A stretch of DNA of 27,399 nucleotides from Brevundimonas sp. (lineage in GTDB: Bacteria; Pseudomonadota; Alphaproteobacteria; Caulobacterales; Caulobacteraceae). The stretch lies in assembly GCA_022712235.1 (NCBI GenBank), contig JALAGW010000161.1, forward strand, positions 1 to 27,399. Reading direction: 5' to 3'. Numbering within the stretch: the stretch's first letter is position 1; every line of letters starts with the position of its first letter. Positions 7,766 through 16,494 of this stretch are shown piece after piece. The notes beneath the pieces are model-generated. The model had not been told where the DNA came from. It did not search any database and worked only from the letters and a program-made list of their open reading frames with translations. The position numbers were made by a program, and so were the translations under genes.

Positions 7766-8674
7766 TCAGCCATGCCCGAGGGCCTTCAACGCCAGACGGG
7801 TCGCGTCGGCGATGACGGCTTCGCGCTGGGCGTCCGTCGAATCCCGCGTGGCGTGGAAATAGACGGCGATGACGATGGGCGCGCCGCCGGCGGGGCGCTG
7901 GATCAGGCCGATGTCATTGGTCGGGCCATAGCCGCCGGTCCCGGTCTTGTGCGCCACGGTCCAGCCAGCCGGGATGCCGGCCTTGATACGGCCCTGCCCC
8001 GTCGGCGTCTCGGTCATCCAGCGCATCAGCAGGACCCTGGACGCCGCGTTCAGCGGGGTGTCGGGCGCGACCAGCAGACGGCTGATGTTCTGCACCGACT
8101 GGATCGGGGTGATGGTGTCCTTGTCGCCGTCGGCGCGGTTCATCTCGGGCTCGAGACGGTCGACGCGGGTGCTGTCGTCGCCGATGCCGCGATAGAAGGC
8201 GCGAAGGGCGTCCAGCCCGCCCATCTCGCGGATCAGGATGTTGGCGGCGGGATTGTCGCTCAGCTCGACCGTGGCCTTCATCAGCTGCTCGACCGTCAGG
8301 GTCAAACCGACCGCCTTTTCCGTGGTCGGAGCGTGGTTGATCATGTCGGCGGCGGTGATCGGGATGGCGCGATCCAGCCGCTCCTGCCCCGCCTGCACGC
8401 GCAACAGGGTGGCGGCGGCCAGATACATCTTGAAGGTTGAGCAATAGACGAAGCGCTCGTTGCCGCGCCAGGCGGCGTTCACGCTGCCGGAGGCGACCGC
8501 CAAGCCCAGGCGGCCGCCGTGGCGGGCTTCCAGATCCGACAGGTCCAGGTCCAGGGTTCCGGCGTCCTCGACGTCGGCGTCCAGATCGGTCTCGGCCGAC
8601 TTCACCTCGCGCGAGCAGGCGGCCAGCGCCAGCGCGCCTGCGCCCAGCAGAACCGTGCGGCGGTCAGCGCTCAT
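7766..8674 (-). CDS. Class A serine beta-lactamase (Tat/lipoprotein signal)
   Basis: The predicted 302-residue protein has every class A catalytic motif: S79-T-F-K82 (Ambler S70xxK), S139-D-N (SDN loop), E175-P-E-M-N179 (omega loop E166/N170) and K243-T-G (KTG). The N-terminus MSADRRTVLLGAGALALAAC combines a Tat-like RR motif with a lipobox ending at C20, so it is probably a periplasmic lipoprotein. A cysteine precedes the active serine as in KPC-type enzymes, but the partner at Ambler 238 is Gly, so the carbapenemase disulfide is absent. The ATG at 8674 lies four bases after the flbD stop; a longer frame to 8695 adds residues inside flbD. It is the odd gene in an otherwise purely flagellar operon. 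The motifs predict activity, but the substrate range cannot be judged. Confidence 0.93.
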   Translation of the reverse strand: MSADRRTVLLGAGALALAACSREVKSAETDLDADVEDAGTLDLDLSDLEARHGGRLGLAVASGSVNAAWRGNERFVYCSTFKMYLAAATLLRVQAGQERLDRAIPITAADMINHAPTTEKAVGLTLTVEQLMKATVELSDNPAANILIREMGGLDALRAFYRGIGDDSTRVDRLEPEMNRADGDKDTITPIQSVQNISRLLVAPDTPLNAASRVLLMRWMTETPTGQGRIKAGIPAGWTVAHKTGTGGYGPTNDIGLIQRPAGGAPIVIAVYFHATRDSTDAQREAVIADATRLALKALGHG

Positions 8675-8678
8675 GACC

Positions 8679-10091
<1,413 letters not shown>

Positions 10092-10135
10092 GGGTCTTCT
10101 CCTCTAGATCGCTGCTACGAAAACCGGGCGGCCGA

Positions 10136-10468
10136 TCAGGCGCCCGAGTCCTCGGTCTTGATGATTTCCGTCATGGTCACGCCCAGGCGGTCCTCGACGA
10201 CGACGACCTCCCCGCGAGCGACCAGGCGGTTGTTGACGAAGATGTCGATGGCCTCGCCGACCTTGCGGTCCAGCTCCAGCACAGAGCCGCGGTTCAGCTT
10301 CAGCAGCTGGGCGACCGACATGTGGGCCTTGCCCAGCACGGCCGAGATGTTGACCGGGACGTCGAAGACGGTGGCCAGGTCGGCGGCGGACTTGTCGCCG
10401 CCCTCGTCGGCGATGTTCAGGGCGGTGGAGTCGCCGAACTCTTCCAGGGCGAGATCGTCGGTGGCCAT
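10136..10468 (-). CDS. fliN: Flagellar motor switch protein FliN
   Basis: The protein is 110 residues. The C-terminal SpoA/FliN domain (about 35-105) has the family pattern VFDVPVNISAVLG, LLKLNRGSVLELDRKVGEAI and VNNRLVARGEVVVVEDRLGV. FliN forms the lower C-ring of the motor with FliM and FliG and helps dock FliH at the export apparatus. An acidic tail of about 30 residues precedes the domain. Its ATG overlaps the flbE stop (TGATG), so translation is coupled within the operon. Confidence 0.96.
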   Translation of the reverse strand: MATDDLALEEFGDSTALNIADEGGDKSAADLATVFDVPVNISAVLGKAHMSVAQLLKLNRGSVLELDRKVGEAIDIFVNNRLVARGEVVVVEDRLGVTMTEIIKTEDSGA

Positions 10469-11124
10469 CAGAAGGCGCTCCTGTCGAGGGATTCAGCATG
10501 GCCGGCCTCGGCCGCGAGCGCGGCCTCCAGCGCGGCGGAGACGCGGGCGGCGCCGCCCTCGGGGTCGAACTCGGCGCGGCCGTCGGCCCATTCCAGGGCG
10601 AAGGCGGCTGCGGGCCCGCCGGCGTCCTCGCGGAAGGCGATCAGGCCGGTGAAGCCGGCGTCGGCGCACAGGGCCTCGACATGGGTCCGGGTCGCCTCGT
10701 CCAGACCCGAAGCCCGGACCAGCAGGCGCGGCGAGGCGTCGATCTCCTGCCCCAGTTGCTCGATGGCGGCCTCCAGCGGGCGGCGCGGGAAGCGGTCGAA
10801 GGCGGCGGAGGCCAGGACGCGGGCGGCGGCGACCGACAGCTCGGCCGACTGGCGACGATGCGCTTCGGCGATGGTGCTGAGGGCGCCGGCCGCATGGGCC
10901 GCGTGCTGGGCCAGGGTCGACAGGGCGTCGGCGCGCAGGGCCTCGACCTCGGCCAGGGCCTGCTGACGGGCTTCCAACCGGGCCTGCGCCACCAGGGCGT
11001 CGACCTCGGCGGGGGCGAAGGAGCGCTTGACCGGCTGCCAGGCCGAGGGGCGCACCACGTCGCCCGAGGCGTCGAACTCGGTGTCGAAGATGAAGGGGCG
11101 GGCGGTGGAAGGGATGCCGGTCAT
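10468..11124 (-). CDS. flbE: FliH-like flagellar assembly protein FlbE
   Basis: The 218-residue protein occupies the FliH position between fliG and fliN, where Caulobacter has flbE. It starts with a proline-rich N-terminus (PFIFDTEFD). An Ala/Glu/Arg-rich helical, probably coiled-coil, stretch follows (about 40-110). The C-terminal domain (about 115-205) has the FliH pattern: predicted ATPase-binding fold with SPRLLVRASGLDEATRTHVEAL and FALEWADGRAEFDPEGGAARV. FliH holds the export ATPase FliI inactive and brings it to the gate. The similarity is modest, and operon position carries much of the identification. It starts one base after the fliG stop. Confidence 0.88.
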   Translation of the reverse strand: MTGIPSTARPFIFDTEFDASGDVVRPSAWQPVKRSFAPAEVDALVAQARLEARQQALAEVEALRADALSTLAQHAAHAAGALSTIAEAHRRQSAELSVAAARVLASAAFDRFPRRPLEAAIEQLGQEIDASPRLLVRASGLDEATRTHVEALCADAGFTGLIAFREDAGGPAAAFALEWADGRAEFDPEGGAARVSAALEAALAAEAGHAESLDRSAF

Positions 11125-11125
11125 G

Positions 11126-12160
11126 TCAGTAAATCAACTCGTCGTCGCCGCTCTGGCCGGCCAGCATGATGTCGCCCCGCGCGGCCAGGTCCTTGGCCAC
11201 TTGGACCATGGTCATCTGGGCCGCGTCGACGTCCTTGAGGCGGACCGGGCCCATGGATTCCATGTCCTCGCGCATGATCTTCGAGGCCCGTTCGGACATG
11301 TTGGAAAAGAACATGTCGCGCAGGGATTCCGAGGCGCCCTTGAGCGCCAGGGCCAGCTGATCCTTCTCGACCGCGCGCAGCAGGGTCTGGACGCCGCCGG
11401 GGTCCAGCTTGGACAGGTCCTCGAAGACGAACATCAGCGAGCGGATGCGCTCGGCGGAGTCGCGGCTGCGTTCCTCCAGGGCGCCGATGAAGCGGGCCTC
11501 GGTCTGGCGGTCGAAACTGTTGAAGATGTCGGCCATCAACTCATGGCTGTCGCGCTTGGAGGTGCGGGCCAGGTTGGACATGAATTCGGTGCGCAGGGTC
11601 TGTTCGATCTTGTCGAGGATGTCGCGCTGCACCGGCTCCATGCGCAGCATGCGCTGGACGCATTCCAGAGCGAAGTCCTCAGGCAGGGCCGTCAGGACAC
11701 GCGAGGCGTGGTCGGGCTTGACCTTGGACAGGACCACCGCGACCGTCTGCGGGTATTCGTTCTTCAGATAGTTGGCGAGGACGGCCTCGTTCACATTGCC
11801 GAGCTTGTCCCACATGGTTCGGCCGGCGGGGCCGCGGATTTCCTCCATCAGGGCGTCGACGCGGTCGCCGGGCATGAAGGAGGCCAGCAGGCGCTGGGTC
11901 TGCTCATAGCTGCCCATCAGGGCGCCCGCGCCGCCGATGCCCGAGACGAACTCGACCAGGACTTCCTCGACCACCTGGGCCGCGACGGTGCCGAGACCGG
12001 CCATGGCCTGGGAGACCTCCTTGATCTCCTCCTCGTCGAGCTGCTGCCACAGGATGGTGTGCTCTTCGCCCAGCGACAGCAGGACGACGGCCGCCTTTTC
12101 AGGCCCCGACAGCTTGCGGATGTCGTCGATCGGCCCCTTTTTCCCTACCAGCCGGGTCAT
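11126..12160 (-). CDS. fliG: Flagellar motor switch protein FliG
   Basis: The 344-residue protein has the three FliG parts. The N-terminal domain (LSGPEKAAVVLLSLGEEH, about 18-35) binds FliF. The middle domain carries the EHPQT-type motif, here NEYPQTVAVVLSKVKPDHAS (about 134-153). The C-terminal torque domain contains MFVFEDLSKLD and the charged helix KIMREDMESMGP. FliG couples stator torque to the rotor and is a C-ring subunit. Tyr in place of the usual His in the EHPQT motif is a mild variant. Its start overlaps the fliF stop by one base (TGATG). Confidence 0.97.
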   Translation of the reverse strand: MTRLVGKKGPIDDIRKLSGPEKAAVVLLSLGEEHTILWQQLDEEEIKEVSQAMAGLGTVAAQVVEEVLVEFVSGIGGAGALMGSYEQTQRLLASFMPGDRVDALMEEIRGPAGRTMWDKLGNVNEAVLANYLKNEYPQTVAVVLSKVKPDHASRVLTALPEDFALECVQRMLRMEPVQRDILDKIEQTLRTEFMSNLARTSKRDSHELMADIFNSFDRQTEARFIGALEERSRDSAERIRSLMFVFEDLSKLDPGGVQTLLRAVEKDQLALALKGASESLRDMFFSNMSERASKIMREDMESMGPVRLKDVDAAQMTMVQVAKDLAARGDIMLAGQSGDDELIY

Positions 12161-13815
12161 CAGGTTTCATGCACCCAGGAGCGAAGGATCGCCGTCGATT
12201 CCTCGGGGTGGGTATCCACGAAGTCGGCGACCTTCTTGATCGAGGACGCCTTCACCTGACCTTCGATGCGGGCGATGTCGAGGCGCTGGTCCATCTCGCT
12301 GGGACCGGCCAGCATCTGCGGCTGACCCGGCAGGGTTCCGCCGACGATCTGGGCGTCCAACGGCGTCACCGGGATGCCGTTGGCGCCGGCCAGGGCAGGC
12401 GTCGCCGCCCCGCCCGTGGCCGCCTTCAGCAACGGCCGCACGACGAAGAAGATCAGCAGGAAGCCGGTGATCACCAGAACGAGCAGTTCAATGCCGCGCA
12501 TGATGTCGTTTTTGTCGAAGCTGAACATCGACGAGCCTTCGTCCGCGCCCGGCGCCGCCGAGGGCTCGCGATTGAAGCGGACGTTGACCACCTCGATCTT
12601 GTCGCCGCGCGTTTCGTCGATGCCGACGGCGGCCGCGACCAGGGTCTTGATCTGCTGCACTTCCTCGGCCGTGCGCGGCGCGTAGGTCGGCTCGCCCTTG
12701 CCGTCGGCGGCGGGGGTATACTTGCCGTCCACGGCGACCGAGACCGACAGCTTCTTGACCTCGCCCGGCTCCTTCACCGTCGTGGTGGTGGTGTTGGAGA
12801 TCTCGTAGTTGGTCGTCTCGGTGTTTTCCGAGTTGGTGGAGCCGATCGGCGTTGCGTTCGGAGCCGCGCCGCCGGGGATGTTGTTGGTGGCGGTGACGCC
12901 GCCGTCGGCCTGACCCGTCGTATCCTGGGACTGTGAACCGTTGGTCGAGGTCGAGCGGACGACCTGGCCGTCGGGATCGAACTTCTGTTCCTGGGTGGTC
13001 GAGCGGCTGTGGTCGATGTCGGCGGTGACCTGGACGCGGGCCGCGCCGGCGCCGACGACGCCCTCGACAATGTCCTTGATCCGCGCCTGAAGCTGGGACT
13101 CGGTCGTGGCCTTGGCGGCCTCGGCGGTGGCGGAGGTGAAGCCGGTGTCTTCCGAGCCGGCAGCCAGGGTGCGGTTCGACTGGTCCGTGACCGTGACCTT
13201 GTCCGGCTTCAGGTTCGGCACCGAGGAGGCGACGACGTTGCGGAGGGCGCGAACCTGGTCGCCGCTGAGGTCACGACCGCCCACGCCCACGACCACGGCG
13301 GCGGTCGGATCCGCGGCGGCGGCCTGGAACATCTCGCGGCGCGGCATGGTGATGTGGACACGGGCCGAGGTGATGCCGCGCATCGACATGATGGTGCGCG
13401 ACAACTCGCCCTGCAGGGCGCGCTGCTCGTTCAGGTTCTGCTGGAACTCGGTCTGACCCAGCACCGACTGGTTGTCGAAGATCTCGTAGCCGACGCTGCC
13501 CGAGGTCACGAGACCCTTGCCCGCCAGCATCAGGCGCGCCGTGCCGACCTCGTCGCGGCTGACGAAGATGGTCGAGCCGTCGCCCTTGGACGAATACTTG
13601 ATGCCGGCCTGATCCAGGGCGGCGCCGATCTCGGAGGCTTCGCGCAAGTCGAGATTGGAATAGAGCAGAGCATCAGGGGCCTGACCCACGCGCAGCATGA
13701 CGGCGACCAGCACCGCCGCCACGCCGGCGGCGACGCCGAGCACCGCAGCCAGGCGGCCGATACCGAACTTCTGCAACGCCGCCGTGAAGCCGCCCACGCG
13801 TCCCCGCCCATCCAC
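12160..13815 (-). CDS. fliF: Flagellar MS-ring protein FliF
   Basis: The 551-residue protein has a membrane segment at about 20-42 and the ring-building motif domains (LYSNLDLREASEIGAALDQAG; ELSRTIMSMRGITSARVHI; VVGVGGRDLSGDQVRALRNV). A long Ser/Thr/Asn-rich periplasmic loop follows, then a second membrane segment (IELLVLVITGFLLIFFVV, about 440-460) and a FliG-binding tail (ADFVDTHPEESTAILRSWV). FliF builds the MS ring, the first basal-body structure. The start is GTG at 13815; a second in-frame GTG six codons later is possible. It is the first gene of the operon. Confidence 0.96.
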   Translation of the reverse strand: MDGRGRVGGFTAALQKFGIGRLAAVLGVAAGVAAVLVAVMLRVGQAPDALLYSNLDLREASEIGAALDQAGIKYSSKGDGSTIFVSRDEVGTARLMLAGKGLVTSGSVGYEIFDNQSVLGQTEFQQNLNEQRALQGELSRTIMSMRGITSARVHITMPRREMFQAAAADPTAAVVVGVGGRDLSGDQVRALRNVVASSVPNLKPDKVTVTDQSNRTLAAGSEDTGFTSATAEAAKATTESQLQARIKDIVEGVVGAGAARVQVTADIDHSRSTTQEQKFDPDGQVVRSTSTNGSQSQDTTGQADGGVTATNNIPGGAAPNATPIGSTNSENTETTNYEISNTTTTTVKEPGEVKKLSVSVAVDGKYTPAADGKGEPTYAPRTAEEVQQIKTLVAAAVGIDETRGDKIEVVNVRFNREPSAAPGADEGSSMFSFDKNDIMRGIELLVLVITGFLLIFFVVRPLLKAATGGAATPALAGANGIPVTPLDAQIVGGTLPGQPQMLAGPSEMDQRLDIARIEGQVKASSIKKVADFVDTHPEESTAILRSWVHET

Positions 13816-13839
13816 TGGCGGGTCGAACTGATCCCGCTA

Positions 13840-13852
13840 GGCAGAAACTGCC
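13840..13852 (-). promoter_or_regulatory. Candidate FlbD (ftr-type) operator upstream of fliF
   Basis: A perfect dyad GGCAG-AAA-CTGCC lies 25 bases upstream of the fliF GTG and 11 bases downstream of the CtrA-like motifs. In Caulobacter, FlbD represses fliF through an ftr element overlapping the promoter; position and AAA-centred symmetry fit that role. The assignment is inference. Confidence 0.4.
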
Positions 13853-13862
13853 GCCTGGATGG

Positions 13863-13887
13863 TAAACGCGGCGTTAAGATGCGTTAA
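13863..13887 (-). promoter_or_regulatory. CtrA-like binding region of the fliF promoter
   Basis: TAAA (13863-13866), seven bases, then TTAA (13874-13877) matches the CtrA consensus TTAA-N7-TTAA with one difference. A further TTAA is at 13884-13887 after six bases. On the minus strand this reads as TTAACGC twice, ten bases apart, then TTTA. CtrA activates class II flagellar operons, including fliF, in Caulobacter. Confidence 0.55.
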
Positions 13888-13910
13888 AGATTGAGGGAAT
13901 CCGACTTTGT

Positions 13911-14050
13911 CTTTCCTCCCCATTGCATGGGGAGGGGGACCGCGAAGCGGTGGAGGGGCCGACACAAACGTCAGCCGTCGAGGCGCCCCCTCCGTCACGT
14001 CGGCTGCGCCGCCGCGCCACCTCCCCATCGCTGCGCGACAGGGAGGAAAG
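13911..14050. repeat. Palindromic intergenic repeat element A (140 bp)
   Basis: The element is bounded by a perfect 10-bp inverted repeat, CTTTCCTCCC (13911-13920) and GGGAGGAAAG (14041-14050). Inside, GGGGAGGG and TGGAGGGG on the left face complementary CCCCCTCC and CCACCTCCCC on the right, and a small hairpin ACCGC-GAA-GCGGT is at 13939-13951. It has no credible coding content. It looks like the small dispersed palindromic elements common between genes in this bacterial group. Confidence 0.75.
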
Positions 14051-14083
14051 AAAAAGGCGGCGCGCCCTTCGACGCGCCGCCTT
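14051..14083 (-). terminator. Rho-independent terminator of the leucine dehydrogenase gene
   Basis: A perfect 10-bp stem AGGCGGCGCG (14055-14064) with CGCGCCGCCT (14073-14082) and an 8-base loop is followed by TTTTT on the minus strand. It lies 25 bases past the stop codon at 14108 and abuts repeat element A. Confidence 0.88.
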
Positions 14084-14107
14084 CCCCGAGTGTCTGCCGA
14101 TGAAAGC

Positions 14108-15205
14108 TTAGGCCGCCTTCAGCAGCTCAGCCTTCTGGTCCGCCGCCGCCTGGATGCGGGCTTCGGCGATGGCGTCGGCGATCAGGTGGGTCGGCTTGTT
14201 CTCGGAGGCCGAACGCTCGAGGATTTCCTCGAAGGTCTCCATCAGGCGCGACAGCTTGCCTTCAACCCAGGCGGCGTCATAGGCGCCGCCCGACTGACGG
14301 GCGTTCATTTCCGAGGCGACGTTGATGATGCCGCCGCCGTTGACGACGTAGTCAGGCGCATACAGGACGCCGCGACGGAACAGTTCGTCGCCGATATCGG
14401 CGGTGGCCAACTGATTGTTGGCGGCGCCGCAGACGGCCTTGACCTTGAGGCGGCCCAGGGTCTGCAGGTTCAGCGTCGCGCCCAGGGCGCAGGGCGCATA
14501 GATGTCGGCGGCGACGTCATAGATGGCGTCGGGGGCGACGATCTCGGCGCCGGTCTTGGCGGCGACGGCTTCCAGGTTGGCCTGGTTGACGTCGGTGATA
14601 ATCAGCCTGGCGCCGGCCTTGTGCAGCTTCTCGGCCAGATAGGCGCCGACGTGGCCCACGCCCTGGATGGCGACGGTCAGGCCGGTCATATCGTTCTGGT
14701 TGAACAGGCGGCGGGCGACGACCAGGTTCGAGCGGAACACGCCCTCGGCGGTGACGGGGCTGGGGTCGCCCGAGGCTTCCGGGCCGTCCTTCAGGCCCAG
14801 GACGTATTCGGTGACCTTACGGGCTTCGGCGATGTCCTCGACCGAGGTGCCGACGTCTTCGGCGGCGTAGTAGTTGCCGCCCAGGCCGTTCAGGAAGCGG
14901 CCGAAGGCGCGGAACAGCTCCGGCGACTTCTGGGTGCGGCTGTCGCCGATGATGACCGACTTGCCGCCGCCCATTTCGAGGTCCGCGACCGCGTTCTTGT
15001 AGCTCATGCCCTTGGACAGACGCAGCACATCTTCCAGGGCTTCAGCGGCGGTGGCGTAGTTCCACATGCGGGTGCCGCCGACGGCGGGACCACGCGCGGT
15101 GGAGTGAACCGCGACGATGGCCTTCAGGCCAGTTTTCTCGTCATGGAAGGCGTGGACGCCTTCATGGTTCGCGAAAGAGGGAGAATCAAACAGCGTCTTG
15201 CCCAT
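14108..15205 (-). CDS. Leu/Phe/Val dehydrogenase (Glu/Leu dehydrogenase family)
   Basis: The 365-residue protein matches leucine dehydrogenase in length. The substrate domain has ARGPAVGGTRMWNY and the catalytic-lysine segment MSYKNAVADLEMGGGKSVI (K70, K82). The second domain has the NAD-binding turn GVGHVGAYLA and CGAANNQLA. The enzyme deaminates branched-chain or aromatic amino acids to 2-oxo acids with NAD+; substrate preference cannot be set by eye. An AGGAAAGG ribosome site precedes the ATG and a strong terminator follows, so it looks like its own unit. An ilvE transaminase acting on the same amino acids is 6 kb away. Confidence 0.9.
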   Translation of the reverse strand: MGKTLFDSPSFANHEGVHAFHDEKTGLKAIVAVHSTARGPAVGGTRMWNYATAAEALEDVLRLSKGMSYKNAVADLEMGGGKSVIIGDSRTQKSPELFRAFGRFLNGLGGNYYAAEDVGTSVEDIAEARKVTEYVLGLKDGPEASGDPSPVTAEGVFRSNLVVARRLFNQNDMTGLTVAIQGVGHVGAYLAEKLHKAGARLIITDVNQANLEAVAAKTGAEIVAPDAIYDVAADIYAPCALGATLNLQTLGRLKVKAVCGAANNQLATADIGDELFRRGVLYAPDYVVNGGGIINVASEMNARQSGGAYDAAWVEGKLSRLMETFEEILERSASENKPTHLIADAIAEARIQAAADQKAELLKAA

Positions 15206-15240
15206 GACAGGCCTTTCCTGGGGTATTTTTTATGCGCGTG

Positions 15241-15269
15241 GAGATACGCCGCGTCCGCCTACAGGGCAA
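15241..15269 (-). promoter_or_regulatory. Possible promoter for the leucine dehydrogenase gene
   Basis: On the minus strand TTGCCC (15269-15264), a 17-base spacer and TATCTC (15246-15241) resemble a sigma-70-type promoter, about 36 bases upstream of the ATG at 15205. The -10 match is weak. Confidence 0.3.
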
Positions 15270-15301
15270 GCGTGTCGGTTTCGCGTCAGGAAAAGGCGGG
15301 T

Positions 15302-16402
15302 TCAGCGCGCTTTGGGGTCAGTCCGCCGGGCCGGCAGCACCGGCCCCGCTCCGGACGGCAAGGGGGCGGCGGCGTCGCGCAGCCAGGCCTCGACGTCGCG
15401 ATAGCCGACCTCGCCCTGCAAATCGCGGTTCAGGATGTGCCAGCCGTTCGGATAATAGCCCGTGCGCAGGTTGGGCCGCTCGCCCGCCCGCTCCAGCGCC
15501 AGCCGCATCGGGCCCTTGCGCACGATCTGGTCGTGGGCGCCGTAGAGCAGCAGGGTCGGTTTCTCGATCGCGCCGAGGCGCAGCGAGGCCGCCTCCATCA
15601 GGTCGACCAGGCCGCTCATGGAATCGAAGCGGGTGGAGATGATGCTGAGCGGATCGCGACCGTTGCGGATCAGTTCCAGCGTATTGTCCGAGGCGCGGAT
15701 GTTGCGCACGGCGAAAGCCGGCGGTTCGACCGCCCTGTCGCCCATCAGACGGGCGGCGGCCCACAGGCCGGCGCGGTTGAACGGACTCTGGCTGGACCAG
15801 CCCCAGACACCGGGGGCCAGAAGGACCACCCGGTCGGCGTCGGGCGGGGCCTCGCCCCCGAAGGCGGCGATGGTCGAGGAACCGCCCATGCTTTCCCCCG
15901 CCACCACGATCAGGGCGTTCGGGCGCTCGGCGCGCACCAGGGCGACGATGGTGCGCAGGTCGGCGCTGGTCAGGCTCTCGGGCGCGAACTCGCCGCGATG
16001 GGGCGACAGACCGAAGCCGCGCTGGTCATAGGCCCAGGTCTCGATGCCCCGCGTCGCCCACCACGGCCCGGCCAGCCGGAAGGAGGCATAGTGGTCGTTG
16101 AACCCGTGCAGGGCGACGATGACCGCCCACGGCTCCTGCCCCTCGGGGCTCCAGCGCAGATAGGGCAGCCGCGCGCCGTCCTGAACGACAAAGGCGCCCC
16201 GCCCCAGCGTCCCGGCCTCGATACGCGGACCATGAAAGCCATTGGGCGGCACCTGCGCGCCTTGCAGATGCGGCGTGGCGCAGGCGGACAGGGCGAGACA
16301 GAGAAACGCGGCGACGATGGCTCCTCGCCCTTCTCCCCTCGAGGGAGAAGGCGGCTTGCGAAGCAAGACGGATGAGGGGGCTGTCGGTTGCACCCTGACC
16401 AT
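15302..16402 (-). CDS. Alpha/beta-hydrolase lipoprotein (lysophospholipase-like), start uncertain
   Basis: The mature part is a serine hydrolase of the monoacylglycerol lipase/PldB type: ALHGFNDHYASF near the oxyanion region, nucleophile elbow GESMGGSS, acid in YGAHDQIV and histidine in NGWHILN. Before it stands a lipoprotein signal: hydrophobic AIVAAFLCLALSAC with the lipobox cysteine. The start is a problem, because no ATG or GTG lies just before the signal. The nearest in-frame options are TTG at 16366 and ATG at 16402, both inside repeat element B and without a ribosome site. A GAGGAG sits directly before an ATC codon at 16318. The longer open frame up to 16756 is not credible because it crosses the upstream gene. 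Substrate is unknown. Confidence 0.75.
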   Translation of the reverse strand: MVRVQPTAPSSVLLRKPPSPSRGEGRGAIVAAFLCLALSACATPHLQGAQVPPNGFHGPRIEAGTLGRGAFVVQDGARLPYLRWSPEGQEPWAVIVALHGFNDHYASFRLAGPWWATRGIETWAYDQRGFGLSPHRGEFAPESLTSADLRTIVALVRAERPNALIVVAGESMGGSSTIAAFGGEAPPDADRVVLLAPGVWGWSSQSPFNRAGLWAAARLMGDRAVEPPAFAVRNIRASDNTLELIRNGRDPLSIISTRFDSMSGLVDLMEAASLRLGAIEKPTLLLYGAHDQIVRKGPMRLALERAGERPNLRTGYYPNGWHILNRDLQGEVGYRDVEAWLRDAAAPLPSGAGPVLPARRTDPKAR

Positions 16403-16482
16403 CAACTGTCGGAAGCGCCGATAGCGCCCCCTCATCCGAGCGCCTCCGGCGCCCACCTTCTCCCACAAGGGGAGAAGGGTCG
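16326..16482. repeat. Palindromic intergenic repeat element B (about 157 bp)
   Basis: Each end is a perfect 9-bp hairpin: CCTTCTCCC-ctcga-GGGAGAAGG (16329-16351) and CCTTCTCCC-acaag-GGGAGAAGG (16456-16478). Inside is an 11-bp inverted repeat, GATGAGGGGGC (16371-16381) with GCCCCCTCATC (16426-16436). It lies between the glycosylase-family gene and the hydrolase and runs into the hydrolase 5' region. Its sequence differs from element A, although the architecture is similar. Confidence 0.8.
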
Positions 16483-16494
16483 AAACAGGAAAGG

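Noticed and set aside
7766..8674. KPC-like carbapenemase identity for the beta-lactamase
   Set aside because: The cysteine before the active serine is present, but Ambler 238 is Gly rather than Cys, so the disulfide that marks those carbapenemases cannot form.
13939..13951. ACCGC-GAA-GCGGT hairpin as a terminator
   Set aside because: It has no T-run on either strand and is internal to repeat element A.
13907..16375. An 822-codon plus-strand open frame across repeat A, the dehydrogenase and the hydrolase
   Set aside because: It crosses a repeat, a terminator and two real minus-strand genes, and its composition is shadow-like.
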